From NCBI GenBank assembly GCA_024236495.1, contig JACKKJ010000001.1, positions 558,001-622,000 of the forward strand: DNA of 64,000 nucleotides, given 5' to 3'. The notes under the pieces were generated by a model. That model had not been told where the DNA came from and made no database searches. It saw nothing but the letters and a program-made list of their open reading frames with translations. Positions 16,168-25,774 of the stretch are shown one piece after another; positions within the stretch are counted from its first letter, which is position 1, and each line of letters begins with the position of its first letter. A program made the position numbers and the translations under genes. Source of the DNA: Paracoccaceae bacterium. GTDB lineage: Bacteria > Pseudomonadota > Alphaproteobacteria > Rhodobacterales > Rhodobacteraceae.

Positions 16168-17091
16168 TCAACCCTGCGGTGTCATCGACTGGCGTTGCCG
16201 GGCGCGTTCCAGCCCAAGCTGGCGTTCGCGCCAGATGATCAGGATGCCGGCGGAAACCACGATCGCGGCGCCCGCCAGGACGACCAGCGTCGGCGCCTCG
16301 TCGAAGATGAAGTAGCCGACGAGCAACGCCAGCACCATCGAGGCATATTCGAACGGCGCGACGACAGAGGCATGCGCATAGCGGTACGACGAGGTCAGAA
16401 GCACCTGCCCCACCCCGCCCAGAAGCCCTGCGGCGATCAGCGTCGCGGCGGTTCGCGCGTCGGGCAAAACCCAGCCGAAGGGCAGCGTGATCAGCGAAAT
16501 CCCCGTCGCCGTCAGCGAAAAATAGAAGACAATCGCCGTCACCTTTTCGGCAGTCACGAGCTTGCGGACGAAGACCTGGGCCAACGCAGAGAAGACCGCG
16601 CCGGTCAGGACCAGCATCGCCCCGAAGGCCTCGCCGTTGTCGATGGCCCCGTCGGACACGCCCGACAGGCGCGGCGACAGGATGATCAGCACCCCGACCA
16701 GCCCCATCGCCACCGTCGCGATGCGGAAGATCCGCACCTCTTCACCAAGGAACATCGCGGCGAAGACGACCGTCAGAAGCGGCGCGGCATAGCCGATCGC
16801 CGTGACCTCGGGCAAGGGCAGAAGCGCCAGCGCCGCAAAGCCAAGCCCCATCGCCGTGGTCCCGCATAGACCGCGCCAGACATGGCCCAGCGGGTTCCTC
16901 GTATGAAGCCCCTCGCGCAGTTGCCCCCGCAACAGGAGCCAGGCCACGATGATCGGGATCGCGAAAAGCGACCGGAAGAAGACCACCTGCCCCGCAGGCA
17001 CCGTCCCGTCGGTCGCCTTGATGAGCGCGGCCATCGCCATGAAGACGACGACCGAACAGACCTTGAGCGATATGCCGAAAAGCGGGTTCAT
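16168..17091 (-). CDS. EamA-family drug/metabolite exporter
   Basis: A 307-residue inner-membrane protein with about ten hydrophobic helices arranged as two EamA repeats (about residues 5-135 and 155-290). PAGQVVFFRSLFAIP and PLPEVTAIGYAAPLLTVVFA are typical of the DMT superfamily. The substrate is unknown; relatives export amino acids or other metabolites. It lies upstream of the CAP gene on the same strand with a 53-base gap. Confidence 0.9.
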   Translation of the reverse strand: MNPLFGISLKVCSVVVFMAMAALIKATDGTVPAGQVVFFRSLFAIPIIVAWLLLRGQLREGLHTRNPLGHVWRGLCGTTAMGLGFAALALLPLPEVTAIGYAAPLLTVVFAAMFLGEEVRIFRIATVAMGLVGVLIILSPRLSGVSDGAIDNGEAFGAMLVLTGAVFSALAQVFVRKLVTAEKVTAIVFYFSLTATGISLITLPFGWVLPDARTAATLIAAGLLGGVGQVLLTSSYRYAHASVVAPFEYASMVLALLVGYFIFDEAPTLVVLAGAAIVVSAGILIIWRERQLGLERARQRQSMTPQG

Positions 17092-17254
17092 GCGGGCAAC
17101 CTTTCGCCCGCCAAAAGAAGCGCGCCACCGGACAATGGCAAGAGGAAATCAGCCCATCCCCGCCAGAGATGCCCGGCGCCCGGAAGACCCTGTGCCATAC
17201 GTCTTGCCGACACCTGGCCGACGCCGCGCAGACCTGCCCCTTGCCCCGGGGCCC

Positions 17255-18052
17255 CTATTCCGGCCGCACCCGCGCCGCGGTCTTGTTGGCAAAGGCCTCG
17301 AGCCGCCCGCGCGACGCAGGCTGGGTATTGACGATGCCGGCCACCACCGCCTCGGCATAGGCGGCATCAAGCGCCGACATGTTCTGCATGTGGCTGATCG
17401 CCGAACAGATCGCGAAGTTCGAAAGGGGCGGGTTTTCCGCAGCCGCGCGAGCCAGATCGCGGGCCTTGGCCTCGGAATCCTCGACGAGGTACTGGCAAAG
17501 ACCCACCGCCACCGCTTCCTCGCCCTGGTAGACGCGGCCGGTCAGCATCATGTCGATCATCCGCGCCTTGCCGACAAGGTCGGCCACCCGGATCGTCGCG
17601 CCGCCGCCGGTGAAAAGGCCCCGCTGGCCTTCGGGCAGGGCGAAATAGGTGCTGGCGTCGGCCACCCGGACATGCGCCGCCGAGGCAAGTTCCAGCCCGC
17701 CGCCGACGACCGCGCCCTTCAGCGCGGCAATGATCGGGACACCGCCGTATTCCATCTTGTTGAACGCCTCGTGCCAGCGCAGACAGATGTGCATGAACTC
17801 CGCCGGGCTGCGGTCTTCCCGATGGTGTTCGACAAGATCAAGCCCCGCGCAGAAATGCGGCCCCTCGGCGCGCAGGATCACCGCACGGACCCCCGCGCGC
17901 GGCATCAGGCTGAAAAGCGCCACCATTTCCTCGACCGTGGCCGCGTCTAGCGCGTTGCGCTTGGCCGGGCGATTGAGGCTGACAGTGGCGATGCCCGCGT
18001 CGTCCACCTCGACCGCGAGGTTCTTCAGATCCAGGTCGTCGATCGCTTGCAT
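17255..18052 (-). CDS. Crotonase / enoyl-CoA hydratase family protein
   Basis: A 265-residue crotonase. VSLNRPAKRNALDAATVEEM (about residues 24-43), HFCAGLDLVEH (oxyanion hole loop) and KGAVVGGGLELASAAHVRVAD (about residues 110-130) are the family blocks. The first catalytic Glu position is not the standard one; GQRGLFTGGGATIRV replaces the usual P-E-x-x-G-x-x-P region, so activity may differ from plain hydration. The start has GAGGAGG upstream. It diverges from the trimethylamine-dehydrogenase-like gene across 182 bases and may share its regulation. Confidence 0.85.
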   Translation of the reverse strand: MQAIDDLDLKNLAVEVDDAGIATVSLNRPAKRNALDAATVEEMVALFSLMPRAGVRAVILRAEGPHFCAGLDLVEHHREDRSPAEFMHICLRWHEAFNKMEYGGVPIIAALKGAVVGGGLELASAAHVRVADASTYFALPEGQRGLFTGGGATIRVADLVGKARMIDMMLTGRVYQGEEAVAVGLCQYLVEDSEAKARDLARAAAENPPLSNFAICSAISHMQNMSALDAAYAEAVVAGIVNTQPASRGRLEAFANKTAARVRPE

Positions 18053-18234
18053 GTCATCCTCCTCTGGCGTCGGCGCACCCTGCCAGAAGGCGCGGGCCGC
18101 GATCAATCGCGGCGGCGCCTGACGCTGCGTCACATGCCAGGGGACATCCGATCCAAATCCATTGCCGGATTTTGACTGCATTGTTAGCGTGCAAGGTGGC
18201 CCCATTGTCCGCAGGCAACCGACGAAGGCACCCG

Positions 18235-20262
18235 ATGACCCGCGATCCGCGTTTCGACATCCTGTTCACGCCGGTCCGGATCGGGCCGGTCACCGCGCCG
18301 AACCGGTTCTGGCAGGTGCCGCATTGCACCGGCATGGGCTTTACCCTGCCCGCCACCCTGGCCGCGATGCGCGCCGTCAAGGCCGAAGGCGGCTGGGGCG
18401 TGGTCAACAGCGAATACTGTTCGATCCACCCGACCTCGGACGACACCCCGGCGCCCTACGCAAGCCTTTGGGATGCGGGTGATGTCCGCAACATGGCGGC
18501 GATGAGCGAGGGCATCCACCGCCACGGCGCACTGGCGGGGGTGGAGCTTTGGCATGGTGGCTGGCGGTCCGGCAACGTGCTGAGCCGGGAGGCGCCGCTC
18601 GGCCCCGAAAGCATGCTGGCCGAAACCGTGCCCTGGCAAAGCCAGCGGATGGATCGCGACGACATTCGCAACCTGCGCGACTGGCACCGGGCGGCGGCGC
18701 TTCGCGCCAGAGAGGCGGATTTCGACGTGGTCTATGTCTATGCGGCCCACACCTATCTGCTGACCCAGTTCCTTGACCCTTCGACCAACCCGCGCGCCGA
18801 CGGCTATGGCGGCGACTTCGCGGCGCGGTCGCGGCTTGTGCGCGAACTGGTGGAGGATACGCGCAAGGCGGTGGGTGACCGCTGCGCCATCGCGATCCGC
18901 ATCGAGGTCACCGACGAGGACGGCACCGGTGCGGAGGAACGCGCAGGCTTGCTGTCCGACCTCGCGCCCCTGATCGACGTGTTCGACGTGACCATCCCCG
19001 ACTACGGAACCGAGATGGGGCCATCGCGCTTCGTCCGCGAAGCGGCGCTAGAGGCGCATGTCGCCCATGTGCGGGCGGCAACGGGCAAGCCGGTGGTCAG
19101 CGTCGGGCGCTTCACCAGCCCCGAGACGATGCTGGGGCAGGTCCGGCGCGGCGTCCTCGACTTTGTCGGCGCGGCGCGACCCTCGATCGCCGATCCGTTC
19201 CTGCCCGCGAAGATCCGCGACGGACGGATGGAGGACATCCGCGAATGCATCGGCTGCAACATCTGCTATGCGCACGACGGCCTTGGCGCGCCGATCCGCT
19301 GCACCCAGAACCCCACGATGGGGGAGGAATGGCGGCGCGGATGGCACCCCGAACGGGCGCCGGCGATCACGGGCCGGGCGGACCCGGTGCTGGTCGTCGG
19401 GGCCGGGCCGGCGGGGTTGGAAGCGGCGCTGACGCTGGGGCGCCGGGGCGTGCCGGTCCTTCTGGCCGAGGCCGGGCGCGAAGCGGGCGGGCGGGTCAAC
19501 CTGGAATGCCGCCTGCCCGGCCTTGCCGAATGGGCGCGGGTGCGGGACTGGCGTCTGGACCAGATCCGGCGCCTGCCCGGGGTGGAGCTTTACCTGTCGT
19601 CCGAGATGACCGCGGATGCGGTGGCGGAGACCGGCGCGCGCCATGTCCTTGTCGCGACCGGCAGCAGCTGGCGCGCCGATGGCCGCGGCCGCAGCCACCC
19701 GGGCGGCATCGCCGGCCATGCCGACCCCCGGACCGTGACGCCCGAGGCGATCCTTGCGGGCGCGCGCCCCGCCGGGCCAGTCGTCGTCTTCGATGACGAG
19801 GGCTATCACCTTGCCGCGGGGCTGGCCGACCTGCTCGCGGGCGCGGGGGCCGCGGTGACCTATGTCACCCCGGCCGGGCGTGTCGCGGACTGGTCGGGCT
19901 ACACGGTCGAACAGACGCGGCTGCAGGCGCGGCTGATCGAGCGCGGGGTGCATATCCTGACGGGGACGGTGGTAACCGGTCTTGCCCCGGGCACGGCTGA
20001 CCTGGCCTGCGCCTATACCGGGCGGGTCTTTGCCATCCCCTGCGAAAGCTTCGTGCCGGTCACGTCCCGCGAACCCGAGGATGCGCTTTGGCGCGCGCTG
20101 CAGGACACGGGTCTTGCCACCCTTGCTCGGGTCGGCGACGCCCGAGCGCCCGGGCTGATCGCCCATGCGGTCCATGACGGCCACCGCGCCGGGCGGGCGC
20201 ATATGGCGCCCCCCGAAGACCTGGTGGTGCGGCGCGAACGCGTAGTCCTTGGCGCGGGATAG
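18235..20262 (+). CDS. Trimethylamine dehydrogenase-like FMN/4Fe-4S oxidoreductase
   Basis: A 675-residue protein of the trimethylamine/dimethylamine/histamine dehydrogenase and DgcA group, which demethylates or oxidises amines and methylated amines. Residues 1-330 form the FMN-binding TIM barrel. Cys31 in QVPHC sits where trimethylamine dehydrogenase carries its covalent 6-S-cysteinyl-FMN. The VYVYAAHTY segment (near residue 170) keeps the active-site Tyr and His. Cys338, Cys341, Cys344 and Cys356 match the 4Fe-4S set, followed by CTQNPTMGEEWRRGWHPE. A nucleotide-binding domain begins at VLVVGAGPAGLEA (about residue 383). An aromatic cage residue looks like Phe (DVFDVTIPD) where I recall Trp in the amine enzyme, so the substrate may differ. 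Confidence 0.85.
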   Translation: MTRDPRFDILFTPVRIGPVTAPNRFWQVPHCTGMGFTLPATLAAMRAVKAEGGWGVVNSEYCSIHPTSDDTPAPYASLWDAGDVRNMAAMSEGIHRHGALAGVELWHGGWRSGNVLSREAPLGPESMLAETVPWQSQRMDRDDIRNLRDWHRAAALRAREADFDVVYVYAAHTYLLTQFLDPSTNPRADGYGGDFAARSRLVRELVEDTRKAVGDRCAIAIRIEVTDEDGTGAEERAGLLSDLAPLIDVFDVTIPDYGTEMGPSRFVREAALEAHVAHVRAATGKPVVSVGRFTSPETMLGQVRRGVLDFVGAARPSIADPFLPAKIRDGRMEDIRECIGCNICYAHDGLGAPIRCTQNPTMGEEWRRGWHPERAPAITGRADPVLVVGAGPAGLEAALTLGRRGVPVLLAEAGREAGGRVNLECRLPGLAEWARVRDWRLDQIRRLPGVELYLSSEMTADAVAETGARHVLVATGSSWRADGRGRSHPGGIAGHADPRTVTPEAILAGARPAGPVVVFDDEGYHLAAGLADLLAGAGAAVTYVTPAGRVADWSGYTVEQTRLQARLIERGVHILTGTVVTGLAPGTADLACAYTGRVFAIPCESFVPVTSREPEDALWRALQDTGLATLARVGDARAPGLIAHAVHDGHRAGRAHMAPPEDLVVRRERVVLGAG

Positions 20263-20421
20263 CGCCGTCTGGCGAAGTCCCGCCAGACCTCGGGCGGCGC
20301 CTTGCCCGCGAATTCCCGCCCGCCACACACCCGGGGCTTGCCCCAGAGCCCCGGCCCGCTAGGCTTGGCCCATGTACACCGTCCCGAAACGGACCGAGTG
20401 CAAACAGTGGAGGAGGAAACC

Positions 20422-21387
20422 ATGAGCGAACTGAAAACGTCGCGGCGCAGCTTCTGCGTCGGCGCGGCCGCAGCGGTGTCGGCGGCGGCGCTTCCGATGG
20501 CGGCCCGCGCCGAGGAATTCATCAACGTCCTGACGGGCGGGACGTCGGGCGTCTATTATCCGCTGGGCGTGGCGCTGTCGCAGCTTTACGGCGACAACAT
20601 CCCTGGCGCGCGCGCCCAGGTGCAGTCCACCAAGGCCAGCGTGGAGAACCTGAACCTTCTGCAGCAGTCCAAGGGCGAACTGGCGCTGGCGCTTGGCGAC
20701 AGCGTGAAGCTTGCGTGGGATGGCAACGCCGATGTCGGCTTTGCCCAGCCGCTGGACCGGCTGCGCGGTGTGGCCGCCGCCTATCCCAACTACATCCAGA
20801 TCGCGGCTTCGGCCGAAAGCGGGATCAAGACGCTGGCCGACCTCAAGGGCAAGGGCATGTCTGTCGGCGCGCCGAAGTCAGGCACCGAACTGAACGCCCG
20901 CGCGATCTTCGCCGCTGCGGGGATGAGCTACGACGATCTTGGCAAGACCGAATACCTTCCCTTCGCGGAATCGGTCGAACTGATGAAGAACCGCCAGCTG
21001 GACAGCACGCTGCAATCTGCCGGCCTTGGCGTCGCCTCGATCAAGGATCTGGCGACCTCGATGCCGACGACGCTTGTGTCGATCCCGGCAGAGATCGCCG
21101 CGTCCCTCGGCGCGCCCTACGAGGCGGCGGCGATCCCGGCGGGCACCTACGAAGGCCAGACCGAAGACGTGCCGACGCTGGCGGTGCGCAACTTCTTCGT
21201 CACCCACGAGGGCGTGTCGGAGGAAACCGTCTATCTGATGACCAAGCTGATGTTCGAAAACCTGCCGGCGCTGGTCGCCGCGCACAAGGCCGCAGGCGGC
21301 ATCACGCTGGAAGGGGCGCTGTCGGGCATGCCGATCCCGCTGCATCCGGGGGCGGAACGCTACTACAAGGAAGCCGGCCTGCTCTGA
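20422..21387 (+). CDS. TAXI-type TRAP transporter solute-binding protein
   Basis: A 321-residue periplasmic binding protein. The N-terminus has a twin-Arg signal (SRRSFCVGAAAAVSAAALPMA) cleaved near ARAEE. The mature start FINVLTGGTSGVYYPLGVALSQ is the signature of the TAXI family, and LADLKGKGMSVGAPKSGTELNAR is the conserved hinge. It captures the solute for the fused permease encoded next. The start follows GGAGGAGG. It begins 160 bases after the amine-dehydrogenase-like gene on the same strand. Confidence 0.95.
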   Translation: MSELKTSRRSFCVGAAAAVSAAALPMAARAEEFINVLTGGTSGVYYPLGVALSQLYGDNIPGARAQVQSTKASVENLNLLQQSKGELALALGDSVKLAWDGNADVGFAQPLDRLRGVAAAYPNYIQIAASAESGIKTLADLKGKGMSVGAPKSGTELNARAIFAAAGMSYDDLGKTEYLPFAESVELMKNRQLDSTLQSAGLGVASIKDLATSMPTTLVSIPAEIAASLGAPYEAAAIPAGTYEGQTEDVPTLAVRNFFVTHEGVSEETVYLMTKLMFENLPALVAAHKAAGGITLEGALSGMPIPLHPGAERYYKEAGLL

Positions 21388-21403
21388 GGCTGGACCTAGG
21401 GCA

Positions 21404-21431
21404 GACGGGCGCGCCCGGCGGCGCGCCCGTC
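21404..21431 (+). promoter_or_regulatory. Strong intercistronic hairpin between binding protein and permease genes
   Basis: GACGGGCGCGCC (21404-21415) and GGCGCGCCCGTC (21420-21431) make a perfect twelve-base-pair stem with a CGGC loop, starting 17 bases after the binding-protein stop. There is no clean T run (ACTTTCGGTTTC follows), so it is better read as an mRNA-stabilising or attenuating hairpin that lets the binding protein exceed the permease. Confidence 0.65.
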
Positions 21432-21457
21432 ACTTTCGGTTTCGGGGAGGATACCGG

Positions 21458-23548
21458 ATGACGCTTCAGCCAGGCGCGCAGGACGCCGCGCTGCACGATC
21501 CCCTTTCGGCAGGCTTTCCCGAGGGGGTGCAGGGGCGCATCCTTTTCTGGATCGCGGTCGCCTTTTCGGTGTTCCAGATCGCGACGGCCGCCCATTTCAT
21601 CGACATGGCCAGCCAGGTTACGCGGGCGATCCATGTGGGCTTTCTTGGGCTTCTGGCCTTTCCGCTTCTCGCGCTTCTCAAGGGGCGCGGTGGGCGCGGG
21701 CGGGCGGCAAGTGTGCTTGGCTGGGCGCTTGCCGCAGCGGCGGTCGTCGTCGCGGGCTATCAGTGGTGGGAATATGTGCCGCTTCTGATGCGGGCGGGCG
21801 ACCCCCTGGACCGCGACATCTTGGTGGGTGTCCTGGCGTTGGTCCTGGTCTTTGCCGCGGCCTGGTGGCTGATGGGGCCGGCCCTTCCGATCATTGCGGG
21901 GGCGTTCCTTGCCTATTGCCTTTTCGGCGAACACCTGCCGTCGCCACTGAACCACCGGGGCTACGATTTTTCGCAGGTCATCGACCACATGGCCTTCGGG
22001 ACCGAAGGGATCTACGGCATCCCGATCTATGTCTCATCGACCTATATCTTCCTCTTCATCCTCTTTGGCGCCTTCCTTGAGAAGGCCGGGATGATCACGC
22101 TTTTTACCGACGTGTCGATGGGGCTTGTCGGTCACAAGACCGGCGGCCCCGCCAAGGTCGCGGTCCTGTCCTCGGGGCTGATGGGAACGATTTCCGGCTC
22201 TGGCGTCGCCAACGTCGTGACCACCGGGCAGTTCACCATCCCCCTGATGAAACGCTTCGGCTATCGCGCGGCCTTCGCGGGCGGGGTGGAAAGCACCGCA
22301 TCGATGGGCGGCCAGCTGATGCCGCCGGTGATGGGGGCCGTCGCCTTCATCATGGCCGAGACGCTTGGCGTCGAATATGTGGAGGTCGTCACCGCCGCCG
22401 TCATTCCTGCGATCCTCTACTTCGGCTCGGCCTTCTGGATGGTGCATCTCGAGGCCGGGCGGGCGGGCCTGACCGGGCTTTCGCGCGAAGACCTGCCATC
22501 GCCGATTCGGGCGATCCGAAAAAGCTGGCATCTTCTCTTTCCGCTTGCCGCGCTCGTCTACCTTCTGTTCGCGGGCTACACGCCGCTTTTCGCGGGCACC
22601 ACCGGCCTTGCGCTGACACTGGTGCTGATCCTCGGGGCGTCGGCCGCGCTGGGGCTTCCTCGGGGCTGGCTGCGCGTCGTCTTCTGGGTCGGCATCGGCA
22701 TCCTGTCGGCATCGGCACTGGAATACGGGCTTGACCTGGTGATCTGGGGGCTTGTGGCGCTGGTCCTGTGGAACGCCTTCACGAAGGGCGGGCGCGAGAC
22801 GCTGATCCTGTGTCGCGACAGCCTGGCGGACGGGGCGCGCACGGCGCTGCCGGTGGGCGTGGCCTGCGCGCTGGTCGGCGTCATCATCGGCACCATGACA
22901 CTGACCGGGGCGGCGACCACCTTCGGCCAGTTCATCGTCCATGTCGGCGACACCTCGCTTTTCCTGTCGCTCGTCCTGACGATGATCACCTGCATGGTGC
23001 TTGGCATGGGGATCCCGACGATCCCGAACTACATCATCACCTCCTCCATCGCCGGGCCGGCGCTTCTGGCGCTGGGCGTACCGCTGATCGTCAGCCACAT
23101 GTTCGTCTTCTATTTCGGCATCCTTGCCGACCTGACGCCGCCCGTGGCGCTGGCCTGTTTCGCGGCGGCGCCGATCGCCAAGGAAAGCGGGCTGAAGATT
23201 TCGCTCAACGCGGTCAAGATCGCGGCGGCGGGCTTCGTCATTCCCTTCATGGCGGTCTATACCCCGGCACTGATGCTTCAGCCCGGCGGTGCGCTGGCCG
23301 AGGCGATCGGCTTTGTTCCGGCCGTCGCCTATGTCGTCGCGAAGACGGCAATTTCCATCGGGCTCTGGGGCGCCGCGGTGATCGGCTGGCTTGGCAGGCC
23401 GCTCGCGCTTTGGGAACGCGGGCTGGCGATCGCGGCCGCCTTCACGCTGATTGCCGCGCTGCCCCTGACGGACGAGGCGGGGCTGGCGCTGGCGCTGGCC
23501 TTTGCCGCCCGGCTATGGCTGTCGCGGCGCAGCGCGCGCGCGGCATGA
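21458..23548 (+). CDS. TRAP transporter fused permease (4TM/12TM)
   Basis: A 696-residue inner-membrane protein with about 17-19 hydrophobic segments: a small-subunit-like N-terminal third fused to the large DctM-type transporter domain. GLMGTISGSGVANVVTTGQF (about residues 240-260) and ESTASMGGQLMPPVMGAVAF are the duplicated core motifs, with a second copy at GMGIPTIPNYIITSS. It pairs with the TAXI binding protein for Na+- or H+-driven solute uptake. GGAGG precedes the start. Its stop overlaps the DUF1850 gene (ATGA). Confidence 0.95.
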   Translation: MTLQPGAQDAALHDPLSAGFPEGVQGRILFWIAVAFSVFQIATAAHFIDMASQVTRAIHVGFLGLLAFPLLALLKGRGGRGRAASVLGWALAAAAVVVAGYQWWEYVPLLMRAGDPLDRDILVGVLALVLVFAAAWWLMGPALPIIAGAFLAYCLFGEHLPSPLNHRGYDFSQVIDHMAFGTEGIYGIPIYVSSTYIFLFILFGAFLEKAGMITLFTDVSMGLVGHKTGGPAKVAVLSSGLMGTISGSGVANVVTTGQFTIPLMKRFGYRAAFAGGVESTASMGGQLMPPVMGAVAFIMAETLGVEYVEVVTAAVIPAILYFGSAFWMVHLEAGRAGLTGLSREDLPSPIRAIRKSWHLLFPLAALVYLLFAGYTPLFAGTTGLALTLVLILGASAALGLPRGWLRVVFWVGIGILSASALEYGLDLVIWGLVALVLWNAFTKGGRETLILCRDSLADGARTALPVGVACALVGVIIGTMTLTGAATTFGQFIVHVGDTSLFLSLVLTMITCMVLGMGIPTIPNYIITSSIAGPALLALGVPLIVSHMFVFYFGILADLTPPVALACFAAAPIAKESGLKISLNAVKIAAAGFVIPFMAVYTPALMLQPGGALAEAIGFVPAVAYVVAKTAISIGLWGAAVIGWLGRPLALWERGLAIAAAFTLIAALPLTDEAGLALALAFAARLWLSRRSARAA

Positions 23549-23910
23549 GCATCTGCCTTCTTGCGGGCGCGGTGATGCTGGCTCTGCCAGAGCCGTCCTT
23601 CACGCTCGAATGGACCCATTCGGTCGAACGGATCCGCTGGCGCGAGGAATGGCGGATCGAGGGCGATGCGCTCCGGCTCGAAAGGGCGATGGTGAAGGGA
23701 TCCGGCGCGGGAATGGAGCCGGGGGACGGCGCGGTCCTCAGCGAGGGATGGTGGGTCTGGGCGCCGGGGCTTGCGCCGCAGCCGGAGCTTTTCCTTGCGG
23801 CTTCGGGGGCGACCGGCGGCGGATGGACGCTGTGTTCGGGGCAAGACTGCCATGACCTGGGCAGCGCCCCCGGCGCGGCGCTGCGGCTGGCGCCCTGCCC
23901 CGGTGGCTGA
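23545..23910 (+). CDS. DUF1850 domain protein, TAXI-TRAP accessory
   Basis: A 121-residue protein with a short hydrophobic start (MSICLLAGAVMLALPEPSF) and the FTLEWTHSVERIRWREEW block of DUF1850, a family that co-occurs with fused TRAP permeases. It probably faces the periplasm. Function is unknown. It overlaps the permease stop by four bases, so it is translated with it. Confidence 0.85.
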   Translation: MSICLLAGAVMLALPEPSFTLEWTHSVERIRWREEWRIEGDALRLERAMVKGSGAGMEPGDGAVLSEGWWVWAPGLAPQPELFLAASGATGGGWTLCSGQDCHDLGSAPGAALRLAPCPGG

Positions 23911-23956
23911 GGCACAGCTTTTCGTTGCGGTGGAAAGGGAAAACGGGTCTTTGTGC

Positions 23957-25774
23957 ATGAATGACAGCGCCAGATCGCAGTTCCCGTTCCGCCTGCCCGC
24001 GCGGGTGCCCGACATGACGGGCCTGCGCGCGCTTGCGGTTCTGGCCGCCGTCGGGCTTGCTGCGGCGCTGCTTGTCTATGCGACGGCGGAACGGCTGCTC
24101 CTGACGGACCTGGACGGGCAGCTTGACCGGTCGCTGATCCTTTCCGCCCGCGCCGTGGACACCGAGATCGAGCGGCTCCGGTCCCTTCCCGACGTCGCGG
24201 CCGAGGATGCGCGCATCCGCGCCGCCGTTGCCGCCCCGGACGACCCGAAGATCATCGACACCGCGAACCGCTATCTTGAGGCCGTCGCGCGCCATACCGG
24301 CGCCGACCAGCTTTACCTGATGGACGCGTCGGGGCTGACCATCGCGTCCTCCAACTGGGCCAGCCCCGAAAGCTTCGTCGGCCAGCGCTACGACTTCCGC
24401 CCCTATTACAAGCAAGCGCTGACCGGCGGGCGCGGGGCCTATTACGGCATCGGGGCTACGACCCGACGGGCAGGGTACTTCCAGTCGCTGCGCATCGCTG
24501 TCCCCCAGGGCGCGGCAGGGGATGCAACCGGCGTCCTTGTGGTCAAGATCGAGCTTCAGGCCCTGCAGGACACCTGGCGCAGCGCCGAACTTGCCACGGC
24601 GGTGGCCGACCGCGACGGTGTGATCTTCCTCTCCGGGGTGGACGGATGGCTTTACCGTCCGCTGACCCCGCTGTCGCCGGCGACGATCGCCACGCTGAGC
24701 GCCGCACGCACCTATGACGGCGTCGACCTGGGGCAGGCCGAACCGCTTCTTGCCGGGGGGGCGATCGCGGATGGCAACGGTGCGCCGATGCGGCTGCGCC
24801 AAAGCGCCATCGGCCCCGACGGCTGGGTGCTGCTGGCGGCGGCACCGCTTGCGCCGGTGCGCGCCTCTGCCCGGCTCTGGGCGATCGCGGCCGCGCTTGT
24901 CGCCGCGCTCCTGACTGGGATGCTGAAGATCTGGCACCAACGCCACGAACTCGTGCAGTTGCGCCTGCGCCAGTCCGCCATGCTTGAGGCGCTGGTGGCC
25001 GAACGCACCACCGACCTTGCCCGCGAGGTCGAGGCGCGCAAGCGGACCGAGAATGACCTGCGGGCCGCACAGGAGGGGCTGATCCAGTCGGAAAAGATGG
25101 CCGCGCTCGGGCGGATGTCCACCGCCATCGTGCACGAGATCAGCCAGCCGCTGGCCGCGATGGAGGCGACGCTGGCGGCCGCGGGCCTGACCCTGACGGA
25201 ACACGACACAAGGACCGGCCCCCGGATCGAAACCGCGCGCAGCCTGGTCCGGCGGATGCAGCGCACCGTGCGCAACCTCAAGTCCTTTGCCCGACGCGCG
25301 CCCCTGACGATGGAAGTGATCGACCTCAGGCGCGTGGTTTCCGGCGCGGTGGAGATCGCCGCCCCGCGTGCCCGCGCGCTTGGCATCGTGCCGGAAATCG
25401 TCACCCCCGACGCCCCGGTTCCGGCGCGCGCGGGTCCGGTGCGGATGGAACAGGTCTGCGTCAACCTGCTTCTCAATGCGTTCGATGCCGCCGCCGAAGC
25501 GGGCGGCAAGGTGCAGGTCCGGCTTGGCCCCGGCCCGGTCCTGACCGTCGCGGACACCGGCCCCGGCATCCCCGAAGACCGTCTTGCCCAGGTGTGGGAG
25601 CCGTTCTTTTCCACCAAGACCGGGGGCGAGGGGCTGGGCCTTGGCCTGTCCATTTCCCGCGCCATCGTCGAGGAATTCGGCGGCCGGGTCGATATTCGGT
25701 CCACCCCCGGGCACGGAACCGAGGTGATCGTGACGCTGCCCCCCGTTGACGAGGGACGCGAGGCCGCAGAATGA
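23957..25774 (+). CDS. Sensor histidine kinase, DctB-like
   Basis: A 605-residue membrane kinase. One membrane helix lies at about residues 24-46 and another at about 300-318. Between them is a periplasmic double-PAS (Cache) sensor with LYLMDASGLTIASSNW and FRPYYKQALTGGRGAYYGIG, the DctB/C4-dicarboxylate-sensor pattern. A coiled linker (LRQSAMLEALVAERT) leads to the H box with His393 in VHEISQPL, the N box NLLLNAFDAA, and the G boxes DTGPGIPEDRL and STKTGGEGLGLGLS. It presumably senses the substrate of the upstream transporter and phosphorylates the next gene product; the genes overlap by four bases. Confidence 0.93.
   Translation: MNDSARSQFPFRLPARVPDMTGLRALAVLAAVGLAAALLVYATAERLLLTDLDGQLDRSLILSARAVDTEIERLRSLPDVAAEDARIRAAVAAPDDPKIIDTANRYLEAVARHTGADQLYLMDASGLTIASSNWASPESFVGQRYDFRPYYKQALTGGRGAYYGIGATTRRAGYFQSLRIAVPQGAAGDATGVLVVKIELQALQDTWRSAELATAVADRDGVIFLSGVDGWLYRPLTPLSPATIATLSAARTYDGVDLGQAEPLLAGGAIADGNGAPMRLRQSAIGPDGWVLLAAAPLAPVRASARLWAIAAALVAALLTGMLKIWHQRHELVQLRLRQSAMLEALVAERTTDLAREVEARKRTENDLRAAQEGLIQSEKMAALGRMSTAIVHEISQPLAAMEATLAAAGLTLTEHDTRTGPRIETARSLVRRMQRTVRNLKSFARRAPLTMEVIDLRRVVSGAVEIAAPRARALGIVPEIVTPDAPVPARAGPVRMEQVCVNLLLNAFDAAAEAGGKVQVRLGPGPVLTVADTGPGIPEDRLAQVWEPFFSTKTGGEGLGLGLSISRAIVEEFGGRVDIRSTPGHGTEVIVTLPPVDEGREAAE

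Noticed and set aside
20292..20305. Sigma-54 promoter before the TAXI gene
   Set aside because: The spacing fits GG-N10-GC with TTGC, but the upstream half lacks TGGCAC, and GC-rich DNA gives such matches often; it is mentioned only as a check.
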